Assembly (NCBI GenBank): GCA_034432795.1
Contig: DAOUBF010000067.1
Coordinates: 1-39,464, forward strand
Source of the DNA: DAOUBF01 sp034432795
GTDB taxonomy: Bacteria > Chloroflexota > Anaerolineae > DSLN01
Direction of reading: 5' to 3'
DNA: 39,464 nucleotides
A model generated the notes under the pieces. That model had not been told where the DNA came from. It made no database searches and saw nothing but the letters and a program-made list of their open reading frames with translations. This document shows positions 9,184 to 18,434 of the stretch, in pieces (positions within the stretch are counted from its first letter, which is position 1; each line of letters opens with the position of its first letter). The position numbers and the translations under genes were made by a program.

Positions 9184-10344
9184 ATGGGGCACATCGGCCT
9201 GAACGCGCATCTCCTGGCCGGGCGGGCAGGCTACCGCAGCGCAGGCATTCACCATTACCTCGCTCATCTCCTCCGCCACCTGCCGGAAGCCGACCCTCAC
9301 CTGCGCTATACCCTCTTCGTTGGCCCAGAAACGGATATGACCGAGTTGTCCGCCCCCTGCCCAGGGGCTGAAGGCCGGGGGGCGGATCGTGGCTGGCGGG
9401 TGAACCGGTCACGCTGGCCGACGCAGCATCCCCCCCTGCGCATTCTGTGGGAGCAGACGGCCCTGCCCCTCGCCGCCAGGGGGCTGGACCTGGTGCACGG
9501 TCTGGCCTTCGTCGCTCCCCTCCTGGCGCCCTGCCCTACCCTGGTGACAGTGTACGACCTGAGTTTTCTGCGCACGCCGGAACGTTTCCGGCGCGGAAAT
9601 CGTTGGTATTTACAGATGTTCACGCGCTGGTCTTGCCGCCGTGCCCGGCGTATTATCGCCATCTCAGAGAACACCCGGCGCGACCTGGTGGCACTGTTCG
9701 GTATCCCGCCGGAGCGCATTGACGTGGTTCCTCCCGGCGTCAGCCCTGCGTTTGGCCCGCTCCCCCCTGATCAGCTGGCCGCCTTCCGCCGGGCCAAGGG
9801 GCTGCCGGAGCGCTTTGTGCTTTATCTGGGCACGTTGGAGCCACGCAAGAACCTGGTCACCCTGTTAGAAGCCTTCGCCCGCCTGAGGCCGGGGGTCAAA
9901 TTGGTGCTGGCTGGCGGCACGGGCTGGATGTTCGCGGAGGTGTTTGCGCGGGTGCAGGCCCTGGGGCTGGAGGGCAAGGTGGTCTTCCCAGGGTACGTAC
10001 CTGACGAAGAACTGCCTTTGTGGTACAATGCAGCCACCGTGTTCGTGTACCCATCGCTATACGAGGGTTTCGGCATGCCTCCGCTGGAGGCGCTCGCCTG
10101 CGGCACGCCTGTTGTCGTCTCCAATACTTCAGCCCTGCCAGAGGCAGTGGGCGATGCCGGGGTGCTGGTCCGACCCGACGCTGTGGACGAGTGGGCGCAG
10201 GCGCTGGAGCGCCTGCTGGATGATGCCGCGCTGCGGGCCGAACTGGGGGCACGGGGGCGGGCACATGCCGCGCGCTTTTCCTGGGAACGGGCCGCTGCGG
10301 AGACGGTGGCTGTCTATCACCGAATCCTGGAGGGGTGGGAATAG
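9184..10344 (+). CDS. GT4-family glycosyltransferase
   Basis: A retaining GT-B glycosyltransferase of about 386 residues. From ATG 9184 the protein begins MGHIGLNAHLL, the usual start of GT4 enzymes; an upstream ATG at 9139 is possible and would be almost leaderless. The acceptor half has LWEQTALPL and VYDLSFLRTPERF. The donor half has VLYLGTLEPRKNL, VVFPGYVPDEELPLWYNAA, and the EX7E nucleotide-sugar site in YPSLYEGFGMPPLEALACG. It is probably cytoplasmic or membrane-associated and transfers a sugar to a lipid-linked glycan. The polyprenyl-phosphate sugar transferase follows 2 bp after its stop, so the pair probably makes a surface polysaccharide. The sugar specificity cannot be read from sequence. 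Confidence 0.9.
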   Translation: MGHIGLNAHLLAGRAGYRSAGIHHYLAHLLRHLPEADPHLRYTLFVGPETDMTELSAPCPGAEGRGADRGWRVNRSRWPTQHPPLRILWEQTALPLAARGLDLVHGLAFVAPLLAPCPTLVTVYDLSFLRTPERFRRGNRWYLQMFTRWSCRRARRIIAISENTRRDLVALFGIPPERIDVVPPGVSPAFGPLPPDQLAAFRRAKGLPERFVLYLGTLEPRKNLVTLLEAFARLRPGVKLVLAGGTGWMFAEVFARVQALGLEGKVVFPGYVPDEELPLWYNAATVFVYPSLYEGFGMPPLEALACGTPVVVSNTSALPEAVGDAGVLVRPDAVDEWAQALERLLDDAALRAELGARGRAHAARFSWERAAAETVAVYHRILEGWE

Positions 10345-10346
10345 GG

Positions 10347-11783
10347 ATGCGTGAGCGCCGCGAACGCCTGGCGAAGCTCAGCCTGATGCTGGGCGATGCC
10401 CTGCTGATCAACGTGGCTTTTGCCCTGGCCTGGTGGCTGCGCTACCGGCAGCAGTTCCTGGCGACGGTGGACCCGGCCAACGACGCGCCTTACGTGGTTT
10501 ACCTGCCCTTCAGCCTGGGCACGACGCTTTTGCTCCTGCTCATTTACAAGATTGACGGCGTGTATGACCGCCGCCGGGGACGCCCCTGGCTGGATGAGGT
10601 CTATCGCCTCGTCAACGGCACAACGACCGCCGTGGTGCTGCTCCTGGCGCTGGTCTTCATCCTGATCTACTTCCGCCCGCTGTCCTATTCGCGCATCATG
10701 TTCCTGGAGGCAGCAGCGCTCATCGTCCTGCTGCTGAGCGCCTATCGCCTGCTCTTCGGCTGGGTGGAGCGGATGCTGCTGCGGCGCGGCCTGGGCGTGG
10801 AGCGGGTATTGGTGGTCGGGAATGGCGAGATGGGGCGGGCAGTGATGGCCAGCGTGGTGGCCCGGCCCGACCTGGGCTATCAGGTCATCGGCTTCCTGCA
10901 CAACGGCGGGGAGGAGAACGCCTCGGACATCGGGCGCTTTAAGGCGCTGGGCGGGGTGGAGGACCTCAGCCGCGTCCTGGCCTATCACCAGGTGGACCAG
11001 GTGATCATCACGCTGCCCTGGACGCAGCCACGCAAGATCCTGGAACTGGCGCGCCAGGCGGAACGGGCCGGGGCGCGGGTGCGCATCGTGCCCGACCTAT
11101 TCCAACTGAGCCTGAGCCGGGTGGATGTGAACGAACTGGGCGGCATCCCCCTGATCGGCGTCAAGGAAGTCACCATCAGCCGCGGCGGGCGCCTGCTCAA
11201 GCGCCTCACCGACGTGATCATCGCCGCGCTGGTCCTTTTGCTGACCTTGCCGCTCATGGCCCTGATCGCGCTGGCGATCAAGCTGGATTCCCCTGGGCCG
11301 GTGCTGTTCCGGCAGACGCGCGTGGGGCAGCATGGGCGCCCCTTCACGCTGTATAAGTTTCGTTCCATGCGCCAGGGCGCCGAAGAGGAACAGGCGCAGT
11401 TAATGGCGTTTAACGAGGCCTCCGGGCCGCTGTTCAAAATCCGCAACGACCCGCGCCTGACACGCGTCGGGCGCATCTTGCGCCGCACCAGCCTGGACGA
11501 ATTGCCCCAGTTGTTCAACGTCCTCAAGGGCGAGATGAGCCTGGTCGGGCCGCGCCCGCCAGTGCCCAGCGAGGTGGAGCAGTATCAGCCCTGGCACCGC
11601 CAGCGTCTGGAGGTGGCCCCCGGCATCACCGGCCTGTGGCAGGTGAGCGGCCGCAGCGACCTGGACTTTGACGAGATGTGCTTGCTGGACCTCTACTATA
11701 TTGAGTCCTGGTCGTTCTGGATGGATGTGCAGATTATCCTGAGGACGATCCCGGCGCTGATCTCCGGAAGAGGGGCCTATTGA
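10347..11783 (+). CDS. Polyprenyl-phosphate sugar-1-phosphate transferase (WbaP/exopolysaccharide initiation type)
   Basis: A membrane enzyme that starts glycan assembly by moving a sugar-1-phosphate onto undecaprenyl phosphate. The N-terminal half has about four hydrophobic helices (DALLINVAFALAWWL; LGTTLLLLLIY; TAVVLLLALVFILIYF; AAALIVLLLSAY). A Rossmann-like CoA-binding domain follows (VLVVGNGEMGRAVM). The C-terminal catalytic domain has a re-entrant helix (LTDVIIAALVLLLTLPLMALIALAIK), LDSPGPVLFRQTRVG, FTLYKFRSM, RRTSLDELPQLFNVLKGEMS, VGPRPP, and the end motif GITGLWQVSGRSDLDFDEM. The start is ATG 10347 after GGAGGGG; GTG 10335 would overlap the upstream gene. About 478 residues, normal for the family. 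Confidence 0.94.
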   Translation: MRERRERLAKLSLMLGDALLINVAFALAWWLRYRQQFLATVDPANDAPYVVYLPFSLGTTLLLLLIYKIDGVYDRRRGRPWLDEVYRLVNGTTTAVVLLLALVFILIYFRPLSYSRIMFLEAAALIVLLLSAYRLLFGWVERMLLRRGLGVERVLVVGNGEMGRAVMASVVARPDLGYQVIGFLHNGGEENASDIGRFKALGGVEDLSRVLAYHQVDQVIITLPWTQPRKILELARQAERAGARVRIVPDLFQLSLSRVDVNELGGIPLIGVKEVTISRGGRLLKRLTDVIIAALVLLLTLPLMALIALAIKLDSPGPVLFRQTRVGQHGRPFTLYKFRSMRQGAEEEQAQLMAFNEASGPLFKIRNDPRLTRVGRILRRTSLDELPQLFNVLKGEMSLVGPRPPVPSEVEQYQPWHRQRLEVAPGITGLWQVSGRSDLDFDEMCLLDLYYIESWSFWMDVQIILRTIPALISGRGAY

Positions 11784-11789
11784 CGATTG

Positions 11790-11875
11790 TTCCCTCCCCC
11801 TGGATGGGGAGGGTGACTTTGCCCCCCCCACCCCAGCCCTCCCCCGCAAGGGGGGAGGGGGGAGCACCTGGGGAC
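11790..11875. repeat. C/G-rich palindromic dispersed repeat, copy 3
   Basis: CCCTCCCCC with loop TGGAT and its return arm, then the CCCCACCCCAGCCCTCCCCC module with loop GCAA. It fills most of the 134-bp gap between the sugar transferase and the M20 hydrolase. Confidence 0.85.
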
Positions 11876-11917
11876 GACAGGGGGTTCGCAGGAACTCAGA
11901 GGAACTCATAGGGAACT

Positions 11918-13114
11918 ATGTTTGACTTCTCTACACACGATAAAACACAGTTGACCGAACTGCTGCGGGCGCTGGTGCGCACGCCCAGCCCCTCCACCCA
12001 GGAGGGCGCAGTAGCCGAACTGATCATGCGGGCGCTACGCGACTTCGGCGCGCCGGAGGTGCGCGTGGACCGTATGGGCAATGTCCTGGCGCGGTTGGGG
12101 AATGGGCGCGGGCCTGTGCTCTTGTATGATGGTCACATGGACACGGTCGCTGTAAGCGACCGGGCGGCCTGGGCGCACGACCCCTTCGCCGCCGAGATCG
12201 CCAACGGTGTGCTCTACGGCCTGGGCGCGGCAGATATGAAAGGGGCCTTGGCCGCCTTTATCTTCGCGGCGAAGCTGCTGGCTGCACGGGGCGTAGAGTT
12301 AAATGGCTCCCTTGTCCTGGCCTTCGTGGTTCAGGAAGAGCCTTGCGAGGGGCTGGCCGTGCGCGTCCTGCTGGAGGAGGCGGGGATCAGGCCGGATTGG
12401 GTTGTCCTGGGCGAGCCATCCGACCTGCAGATCATGCTGGGGCAGCGCGGGCGGATGGAGTTGCGCGTGACCACACGGGGGCGCACCAGCCATGCGGCCC
12501 GCCCCGACCTGGGCAGAAACGCCATCTATAGCGCGGCCCGTCTGATCTTCGGCCTGGAACTCCTGGCCGACCGCCTGGGCAATGACTCTGTGCTGGGACG
12601 CGGCACCCTGGCCGTCACCCAGATTGAAAGCAGCGCCCCCAGCCGCAATGCCATCCCCGACCGCTGTAGCCTGTGCATTGACCGGCGGTTAACGCTGGGG
12701 GAGACCGAGGCCAAGGCATTGGCTGAGGTGGAGGCCGTGATCGTCCGCGAAGGCGTGGAGGCGATGGTGGAGGTCAGCGAATATCAGGCCACCAGCTACA
12801 CGGGCTACGTCTGCCGGGCCAAGTCCTATTTCCCGGCCTGGGTCACCGAGGCCAGCCATCCCCTGACCCAGGCGCTGGCCCGCAGCGCCCGTGAGGTCCT
12901 GGGGGCGACGCCGCGCACCGGCTATTGGCCCTTCTCCACCGACGGCGTGTATACGATGGGCATCGCGGGTATCCCTACGGTGGGCTTTGGCCCAGGCAAG
13001 CCCGAACACGCCCACACCGCCCAGGACCAGGTGCGCATTGAGGACGTGGTGAAAGCGGCCCAGGTGTACGCCCGCCTGGCCGTGAATCTGTTGGGCGGTC
13101 CATCTCAAGGTTAA
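11918..13114 (+). CDS. M20-family metallohydrolase (YgeY-like)
   Basis: A 398-residue zinc amidohydrolase of the M20/ArgE/DapE clan. Visible metal-site motifs are LLYDGHMDTVAV (about 64-75), GLGAADMKGALAAF (about 104-117), QEEPCEG (general-base Glu and metal Glu), LGEPSD, and the late histidine in FGPGKPEHAHTAQDQV. A dimerisation lid domain lies at about 180-300 with GRTSHAARPDLGRNAIY. The pattern resembles YgeY, which NCBI calls selenium metabolism-linked, but no selenium genes are visible, so the substrate (an N-acyl or carbamoyl amino compound) is open. The stop is 3 bp before purA, so the two are probably co-transcribed. Confidence 0.85.
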   Translation: MFDFSTHDKTQLTELLRALVRTPSPSTQEGAVAELIMRALRDFGAPEVRVDRMGNVLARLGNGRGPVLLYDGHMDTVAVSDRAAWAHDPFAAEIANGVLYGLGAADMKGALAAFIFAAKLLAARGVELNGSLVLAFVVQEEPCEGLAVRVLLEEAGIRPDWVVLGEPSDLQIMLGQRGRMELRVTTRGRTSHAARPDLGRNAIYSAARLIFGLELLADRLGNDSVLGRGTLAVTQIESSAPSRNAIPDRCSLCIDRRLTLGETEAKALAEVEAVIVREGVEAMVEVSEYQATSYTGYVCRAKSYFPAWVTEASHPLTQALARSAREVLGATPRTGYWPFSTDGVYTMGIAGIPTVGFGPGKPEHAHTAQDQVRIEDVVKAAQVYARLAVNLLGGPSQG

Positions 13115-13117
13115 CCC

Positions 13118-14392
13118 ATGCCTATCACAGTGATCGTCGGCACCCAATGGGGGGATGAGGGCAAGGGCCGTATCACCGACCTGCTGGCCGGGGGAGCGGA
13201 CCTCGCAGCCCGTTTTAATGGGGGCGATAACGCCGGCCATACCGTCACCGTCGGGGCGGCCATCTTCCGCCTGCATCTGATCCCCTCCGGCCTGCTGCAC
13301 CCCGGCGTCGTCGGCGTGATCGGTGCCGGGGTGGTCATCAACCCCCGTCGGCTCATTGAGGAGTTGGAGCAACTCGCCGCCCAGGGTATAGACGTCAGCC
13401 CGGCCCGGCTCAAGATCAGCGCGGCGGCCCACCTGATCTTGCCCACCCATATCGCCCTGGACCGGGCCACGAGCGGGGCGCTGGGCACGACGCAGCGCGG
13501 CATCGGCCCGGCCTATGCGGATAAAGCCGCCCGCATCGGCATCCGCGCCGGGGAGATGGCCGACGTGGACGGCTTTGCCCAACGGGTGTACCAGGCTGTC
13601 CAGCACGCCGGACAGGTGCTCCAACAGGTGTATGGCCAGCCGCCCCCCGACGCCAGCGCCGTCGCTGCCGAGTACGCCGGCTATGCGCAGCGCCTGGCGC
13701 CCTATGTGACGGACACCTCACTGGTCGTATATGAGGCGCTGCGGGCCGGGAAGCACGTCCTGGCCGAGGGCGCTCAGGGCGTTTTGCTGGACCTGGATCA
13801 CGGGACGTACCCCTTCGTGACCAGTTCAACTACGGTGGCCGGCGGTGTGGCCTCCGGGCTGGGGGTCGGGCCGCAGTGGATTCAGCGCATCGTCGGCGTG
13901 TGCAAAGCCTTTCAAACGCGGGTGGGGGCCGGGCCGATGCCCACCGAGCTGTTCGGCCCGGAGGGCGACCGCTTGCGCGGCACAGGCGAGCACCCCTGGG
14001 ATGAGTTCGGCACGACCACCGGGCGACCCCGCAGGTGCGGCTGGCTGGACGGCGTTTCCCTGCGCTATGCCGCTCGCGTGCATGGCCTGACCGAACTGGC
14101 CCTGACCAAGCTGGACATCCTCAGCGGGCTGCCCCAGGTGCGCATCGCCGTCGCCTACGAGTACCGGGGGGAGCGCCTGGAGCATTTCCCCACCAGCGCT
14201 GCCATCCTGGCGGAGTGCCGCCCGATCTATGAGGCCCTGCCCGGCTGGGAGCAGGACATCCGCCGCGCCCGCGGCCTGGCCGACCTGCCCGCCGCGGCCC
14301 GGCGCTACATTGACCGCGTGGCGGAAATCGCCGGTGTGCCGGTGACGATCATCTCCGTAGGCCCGGAACGGGAACAGACGATACAATTCTAA
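13118..14392 (+). CDS. purA: Adenylosuccinate synthetase
   Basis: Catalyses GTP-dependent ligation of IMP and aspartate, the first committed step to AMP. The full-length protein (424 residues) carries the canonical N-terminal P-loop VGTQWGDEGKGRITDLL, RFNGGDNAGHTV, the IMP-site TTQRGIGPAYADK, GAQGVLLDLDHGTYPFVTSS, and the GTP-site KLDIL with a late YEALPGWEQDI segment. The ATG at 13118 follows the M20 stop by 3 bp. The stop TAA runs into a repeat hairpin that may serve as a terminator. Confidence 0.97.
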   Translation: MPITVIVGTQWGDEGKGRITDLLAGGADLAARFNGGDNAGHTVTVGAAIFRLHLIPSGLLHPGVVGVIGAGVVINPRRLIEELEQLAAQGIDVSPARLKISAAAHLILPTHIALDRATSGALGTTQRGIGPAYADKAARIGIRAGEMADVDGFAQRVYQAVQHAGQVLQQVYGQPPPDASAVAAEYAGYAQRLAPYVTDTSLVVYEALRAGKHVLAEGAQGVLLDLDHGTYPFVTSSTTVAGGVASGLGVGPQWIQRIVGVCKAFQTRVGAGPMPTELFGPEGDRLRGTGEHPWDEFGTTTGRPRRCGWLDGVSLRYAARVHGLTELALTKLDILSGLPQVRIAVAYEYRGERLEHFPTSAAILAECRPIYEALPGWEQDIRRARGLADLPAAARRYIDRVAEIAGVPVTIISVGPEREQTIQF

Positions 14393-14453
14393 CCGCAGAG
14401 AACGCAGAGATTTGCATAATAACCCCTCTGCGTTCCCTGCGCTCTCTGCGGTT
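14391..14453. repeat. CCGCAGAG heptamer-repeat hairpin between convergent purA and response regulator
   Basis: AACCGCAGAG (14391-14400) pairs with CTCTGCGGTT (14444-14453), and AACGCAGAG (14401-14409) pairs with CTCTGCGTT (14426-14434). A 9-base bulge lies on the right. It begins inside the purA stop codon and ends 8 bp before the stop of the opposite gene, so it could act as a two-way terminator despite lacking T-runs. Confidence 0.75.
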
Positions 14454-14460
14454 GGAGAAA

Positions 14461-15135
14461 CTAACTGGCAGCGAAGCGATAGCCCACACCGCGCGCGGTG
14501 ACGATCACGCCCGGATCGATCTTGCGGCGCAGGTAGAGGATGTACAGTTTGAGGTACTCGGCGGCCTCACTATGCTCATCCGAACCCCAGGCCTGGGCCA
14601 CCAATTCCTGGCGGGTCATCACCCGTTCGGCGTTACGCGCCAGCGTTGCCAGCAGGTCAAATTCCTTCGGCGTCAACTCCACCGGCTTGCCATGCACCGT
14701 GACCTCCCGCCGGTGGAAATTGATGGTCAGGCCGTAGCGGTCAAAGGTCAGTTCCCCGGCGGCTATGGGCGTGGGGACGCGGCGCAGGTGGGCTTTGATG
14801 CGCGCCAGAAGCTCGGCCATATGGAAGGGCTTGGTGATGTAATCATCGCCGCCTATATTCAGGCCCTTGACCACATCTTCGGACGAGTTCCGGGCCGAGA
14901 GGAAGATGATAGGCACGTTGGACATGCGCCGCAGCCGCCGACATACCTCCCAGCCGTCCATCTTGGGCAGATTCACGTCCAAGAGCACCAAGTTCGGCTG
15001 GTCCAGCGCTGCATGGCGCAGGCCCTCTTCCGCGCTGGCGGCGGTGATCACCTCATAACCGGCCTGTTTTAAGCTGTGGGAGATAATGTGAAGGAAGTCT
15101 GGGTCGTCGTCAATCGCCAGGATTTTCTCAGCCAT
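14461..15135 (-). CDS. OmpR/PhoB-family response regulator (orphan)
   Basis: A 224-residue two-component regulator. The receiver domain spans 1-120, with the acidic pair DDD (9-11), phospho-acceptor Asp53 in LLDVNLPKMDG, the switch Ser in FLSARNS, and the Lys in DDYITKPF. A winged-helix DNA-binding domain follows from about 130 (VELTPKEFDLLATLARN, ELVAQAWG, YLKLYILYLRRKI, VRGVGY-like ARGVGYRF). The start is MAEKILAIDDD at 15135; an upstream in-frame ATG at 15180 adds residues foreign to the family. No histidine kinase gene is nearby. It is divergent from the penicillin-binding protein gene, which it might regulate; this is inference from position only. Confidence 0.92.
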   Translation of the reverse strand: MAEKILAIDDDPDFLHIISHSLKQAGYEVITAASAEEGLRHAALDQPNLVLLDVNLPKMDGWEVCRRLRRMSNVPIIFLSARNSSEDVVKGLNIGGDDYITKPFHMAELLARIKAHLRRVPTPIAAGELTFDRYGLTINFHRREVTVHGKPVELTPKEFDLLATLARNAERVMTRQELVAQAWGSDEHSEAAEYLKLYILYLRRKIDPGVIVTARGVGYRFAAS

Positions 15136-15239
15136 AAGCCCGCCTGGGTGCCAGACAGCGGCGGCCAGACGACCCGACAAGCACCTATCGCTCCCCTCCA
15201 GCTTATCGCCTAATGGAGGTCAGGTCAATGGGAAAGTGG

Positions 15240-15309
15240 TATAATAGGGGGAGCAGTAAGGGCAAGGCATATCTCGCCCCTGCAGCGGCCCAAGGCCAGA
15301 GGCTATAAT
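15240..15309 (+). promoter_or_regulatory. Two -10 elements upstream of the penicillin-binding protein
   Basis: TGGTATAAT (TATAAT at 15240-15245) looks like an extended -10. A second TATAAT lies at 15304-15309, about 25 bases before the TTG start. Good -35 hexamers are not seen for either. The 199-bp divergent region holds nothing else recognisable. Confidence 0.45.
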
Positions 15310-15334
15310 CCGGTACGTCCCAGGAGGGTATCCC

Positions 15335-18280
15335 TTGCGGGTTACAAGTACGGATATTCTGCGCTTTCGTCACGGACGGCGTAAGAATCACAACGGCTGG
15401 AAGATCATTTTAGGTCTCGGTTCCTCGGCCCTTCTCGCTGCCTTTCTCGCCCTGGTAATGCTGATGGTCGCTGGCGCGGTGGGCCTGGTGGCACTCTACC
15501 AGAATTATGTCAGCGAGCTACCGGACCCGGCGGCGCTGGAGGCCCACTTCACCCAGACAACCAACACAGAGTTCTTTGAGACCACGCGGATTTACGACCG
15601 CACAGGCCAGACATTACTCTATGAGATTATTGACCCACGCGGGGGAGACCGGCTGTGGGTGCCGCTGGATCAGATTTCACCCTACGTCATCAGCGCGACG
15701 GTGGCGATTGAGGACCGCAGCTTCTTTGAGAACCAGGGCGTGGACCCACGCGGCATCCTGCGCGCCTTCGTCGCTAACCTACAAGGCCAGGCCGTCCAGG
15801 GCGGTAGCTCCATCACCCAGCAGGTGATCAAGAACACCCTCATCCCGCCGGAGGAGCGGGCGCAGATCAGTTACGAGCGCAAGATCAAGGAGATTCTGCT
15901 GGCCCTGGAGGTGACGCGCCGATACACCAAGCAACAGATCCTGGAATGGTATCTGAATACCAACCACTACGGCAACCTGGCCTATGGGATAGAGGCAGCG
16001 GCCCAGGTGTATTTCGGCAAGCACGCCTCGGAACTGACCCTGGCCGAGGCCGCCATGCTGGCCCACATCCCCCAGTTCCCGGCGATGAACCCGCTGAACG
16101 CGCCCAAGGAGGCTGTGGAGCGCCAGCACCTGGTGCTGGATGCCATGTTGCGCGAAGGCTATATCACGCCCGAAGAGGCGGTTCTGGCCAAATACACCCC
16201 GCTCAAGTATCAGGGCGTGCAACAGCGTTTCAGCCAGGAGCGCATCAAAGCGCCCCACTTCGCCATCTACGTCCGCCAGCGGCTGGAGGAGATGTTTGGG
16301 CCGGACCTCGTCTACGGCGGCGGGCTGAAGGTATATACCACGCTGGACCTGGACCTCCAGAACAAGGCCGAGGAGATCGCCCGCCAGCACGTCAAGGCGC
16401 TGCAAGATCAGGGCAAGAACGTGACCAACGCCTGCGTCGTCGCCCTGCGCCCGACGACCGGGGAAATCCTGGTGATGGTGGGCAGCCTGGACTATTGGAA
16501 CACCGAGGAGCGCAACGGCTTCCTCGTCCAGGGCGCGTACAATGTCTGTACCGGCGTGCGCCAGCCCGGCTCGGCCTTTAAGCCTATCACCTACGTCACC
16601 GCCTTCGCCCAGGGCTACACCCCGGCGACAATGGTGCTGGACGTGCCCACGACCTTCACCCAGGAGGGGCGCGCCCCCTATTCGCCGGTGAATTATGACA
16701 ACCGCTTTCATGGCCCGCAGACGCTGCGCCAGGCATTGGCCCGCTCCTATAACATCCCCGCCGTGCAGGTCATGGCCTGGGCGGGCGTGGACAACGTTAT
16801 CCGCATGGCCCACCGGCTGGGCATCACTACGCTGGACCAGGGGCTGGACTATTACGGGCTGGCGCTGACGTTGGGCGGCGGCGAGGTCAAGCCGCTGGAT
16901 ATGGCCTACGCCTTCGGCGTCTTCGCCAACAACGGCGTTATGGCCGGGGTGCCCGTCCCTGAAGCGCGCCACCGCCTGGGCTTCCGCGAACTGGACCCCG
17001 TAGCCATCCTGCGCGTGGAGGACCGCAACGGCAACATCCTCTACGAGTATAAACAGCCGGAGCAGCGGCAGGTGCTCTCGCCGGAACTGGCCTTCCTGAT
17101 CACTGACATCCTCTCGGACAACGACGCCCGCGCCGCTGCCTTCGGCGCCAACAGCCCGCTCAAGCTCAGCCGCCCCGCCGCCGCCAAGACCGGCACGACC
17201 AACGACTTTCGCGACAACTGGACGGTGGGCTATACGCCGCAGCTCGTCACAGCGGTATGGGTGGGCAACAACGACAACTCGGAGATGAAGAACGTCTCTG
17301 GCATCGCCGGCGCCGCCCCTATCTGGCACGACTTCATGGAATACGCGCTTAAAGATGAGCCGGTGCAGACCTGGGCGCCGCCGCCGGGCGTGCACCAGGT
17401 CACCGTGTGCATCCCCTCCGGCCTGCTGCCCACGAAGTACTGCCCCAGGAAGGCCGCAGAGTGGTTTATCAAAGGCACCGAGCCGACGAAGAGCGACGAC
17501 ATGTACCAGCCCTTCCTGGTGAACAAGCAGAACGGCAAGCTGGCCACGATCTACACCCCGCCGGAGCTGGTGGAGGAGCGCGTGTTCGTGATCCTGCCGC
17601 CGCAGGCCAACGACTGGCTGGCCAGCCTGAGCGAAGAGGAGCGGGCACAATGGATGCCGCCACCCACGCAGCCCGATGACGAGTTCGGCCCCAAACCCTC
17701 CGACGCCGACACCGCGCTCATCTCCCCGACGACCGGGGCCTTCATTCACGGCGTCGTCCCTATCATCGGCAATGCCAAGGGGGATGGCTTCAACCTGTAT
17801 AAGCTGGAGTTTGGGCAGGGCTACAGCCCGACGCAGTGGACGCCTATCGGCGGCGACCACGGCGAGCAGGTAGATCACGGCCAGCTTGAGGTCTGGGACG
17901 TGAGCGGGCTGGACGGGCTGTACACGCTGCAATTGACAGTCATCCGCAACGGCAACCCAGAGCAGGTGCGCGCCCAGGTGACGGTGGACAACGTTGCCCC
18001 CTCGGTCGCGCTCGTCTATCCGCCGGAGGGGCTGGTGGTGAACTATTCCCAAAGCGAGTGGGTGAGCCTGGAGGCCGAGGTCTCTGACAATTACGCCATT
18101 GAGCGGGTGGAGTTCTACGTGGACAATGCGGAGAGTCCGGTGGCGGTGCGCACCATTGCGCCCTTCAGCGCCCGCTGGACGATCACGGGCGGGGGCACGC
18201 ACCGCATCTGGGTCGTGGCTTACGATATGGCGGGCAACCGCGCGGAGAGTCCGAAGGTGAGCATTGTGGTGCGGCGGTAA
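15335..18280 (+). CDS. Bifunctional class A penicillin-binding protein with C-terminal Ig-like extension
   Basis: A 981-residue peptidoglycan synthase. A short cytoplasmic tail precedes one transmembrane anchor (about 24-50). The GT51 glycosyltransferase domain follows with ATVAIEDRSFF (catalytic Glu), QGGSSITQQVIKN, and RKIKEILLALEVTRRYTKQQ then ILEWYLN. The transpeptidase has the three penicillin-site motifs: SAFK (about 413-416), SYN (about 471-473) and KTG (about 618-620). After about 700 comes a proline-rich linker, then beta-rich Ig-like segments (SPTTGAFIHGVVPIIG; APSVALVYPPEGLVV; ERVEFYVDN; WVVAYDMAGN). The start is TTG 15335, because AGGAGGG lies at 15322-15328 with 6-base spacing. 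It acts outside the membrane in wall synthesis. Confidence 0.95.
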   Translation: MRVTSTDILRFRHGRRKNHNGWKIILGLGSSALLAAFLALVMLMVAGAVGLVALYQNYVSELPDPAALEAHFTQTTNTEFFETTRIYDRTGQTLLYEIIDPRGGDRLWVPLDQISPYVISATVAIEDRSFFENQGVDPRGILRAFVANLQGQAVQGGSSITQQVIKNTLIPPEERAQISYERKIKEILLALEVTRRYTKQQILEWYLNTNHYGNLAYGIEAAAQVYFGKHASELTLAEAAMLAHIPQFPAMNPLNAPKEAVERQHLVLDAMLREGYITPEEAVLAKYTPLKYQGVQQRFSQERIKAPHFAIYVRQRLEEMFGPDLVYGGGLKVYTTLDLDLQNKAEEIARQHVKALQDQGKNVTNACVVALRPTTGEILVMVGSLDYWNTEERNGFLVQGAYNVCTGVRQPGSAFKPITYVTAFAQGYTPATMVLDVPTTFTQEGRAPYSPVNYDNRFHGPQTLRQALARSYNIPAVQVMAWAGVDNVIRMAHRLGITTLDQGLDYYGLALTLGGGEVKPLDMAYAFGVFANNGVMAGVPVPEARHRLGFRELDPVAILRVEDRNGNILYEYKQPEQRQVLSPELAFLITDILSDNDARAAAFGANSPLKLSRPAAAKTGTTNDFRDNWTVGYTPQLVTAVWVGNNDNSEMKNVSGIAGAAPIWHDFMEYALKDEPVQTWAPPPGVHQVTVCIPSGLLPTKYCPRKAAEWFIKGTEPTKSDDMYQPFLVNKQNGKLATIYTPPELVEERVFVILPPQANDWLASLSEEERAQWMPPPTQPDDEFGPKPSDADTALISPTTGAFIHGVVPIIGNAKGDGFNLYKLEFGQGYSPTQWTPIGGDHGEQVDHGQLEVWDVSGLDGLYTLQLTVIRNGNPEQVRAQVTVDNVAPSVALVYPPEGLVVNYSQSEWVSLEAEVSDNYAIERVEFYVDNAESPVAVRTIAPFSARWTITGGGTHRIWVVAYDMAGNRAESPKVSIVVRR

Positions 18281-18342
18281 CGCTCCCTAATAGCGTGGTT
18301 TGCGATAGGAAAATGCCCAGACGCCTGACCAGATGGCCGAGA

Positions 18343-18370
18343 GTAGGGGCGCGGTGAATCGCGCCCCTAC
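18343..18370. terminator. GTAGGGGCGCG hairpin between convergent genes
   Basis: A perfect 11-bp stem: GTAGGGGCGCG (18343-18353) and CGCGCCCCTAC (18360-18370), with loop GTGAAT. It lies between the stops of the penicillin-binding protein and aspS, so a two-way terminator is plausible. A related GTAGGGGCGC arm begins the repeat at 24810, so it may also be part of the dispersed repeat family. Confidence 0.55.
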
Positions 18371-18373
18371 TTG

Positions 18374-18414
18374 TTCCCTCCCCCTGGATGGGGGAGGGTG
18401 AGGGAGGAGGTGAG
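18374..18414. repeat. C/G-rich palindromic dispersed repeat, copy 4 (short)
   Basis: Only the CCCTCCCCC-TGGAT-GGGGGAGGG module plus a GAGGGAGG tail, directly after the GTAGGGGCGCG hairpin. Confidence 0.8.
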
Positions 18415-18434
18415 AACTGAGCCGCCGGCGGCCC

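Noticed and set aside
15779..18202. Very long open frame (807 codons) antisense to the penicillin-binding protein
   Set aside because: High GC makes stop-free antisense frames common. The translation is low-complexity (Arg/Gly/Val/His-rich) with no domain, and the sense gene is certain.
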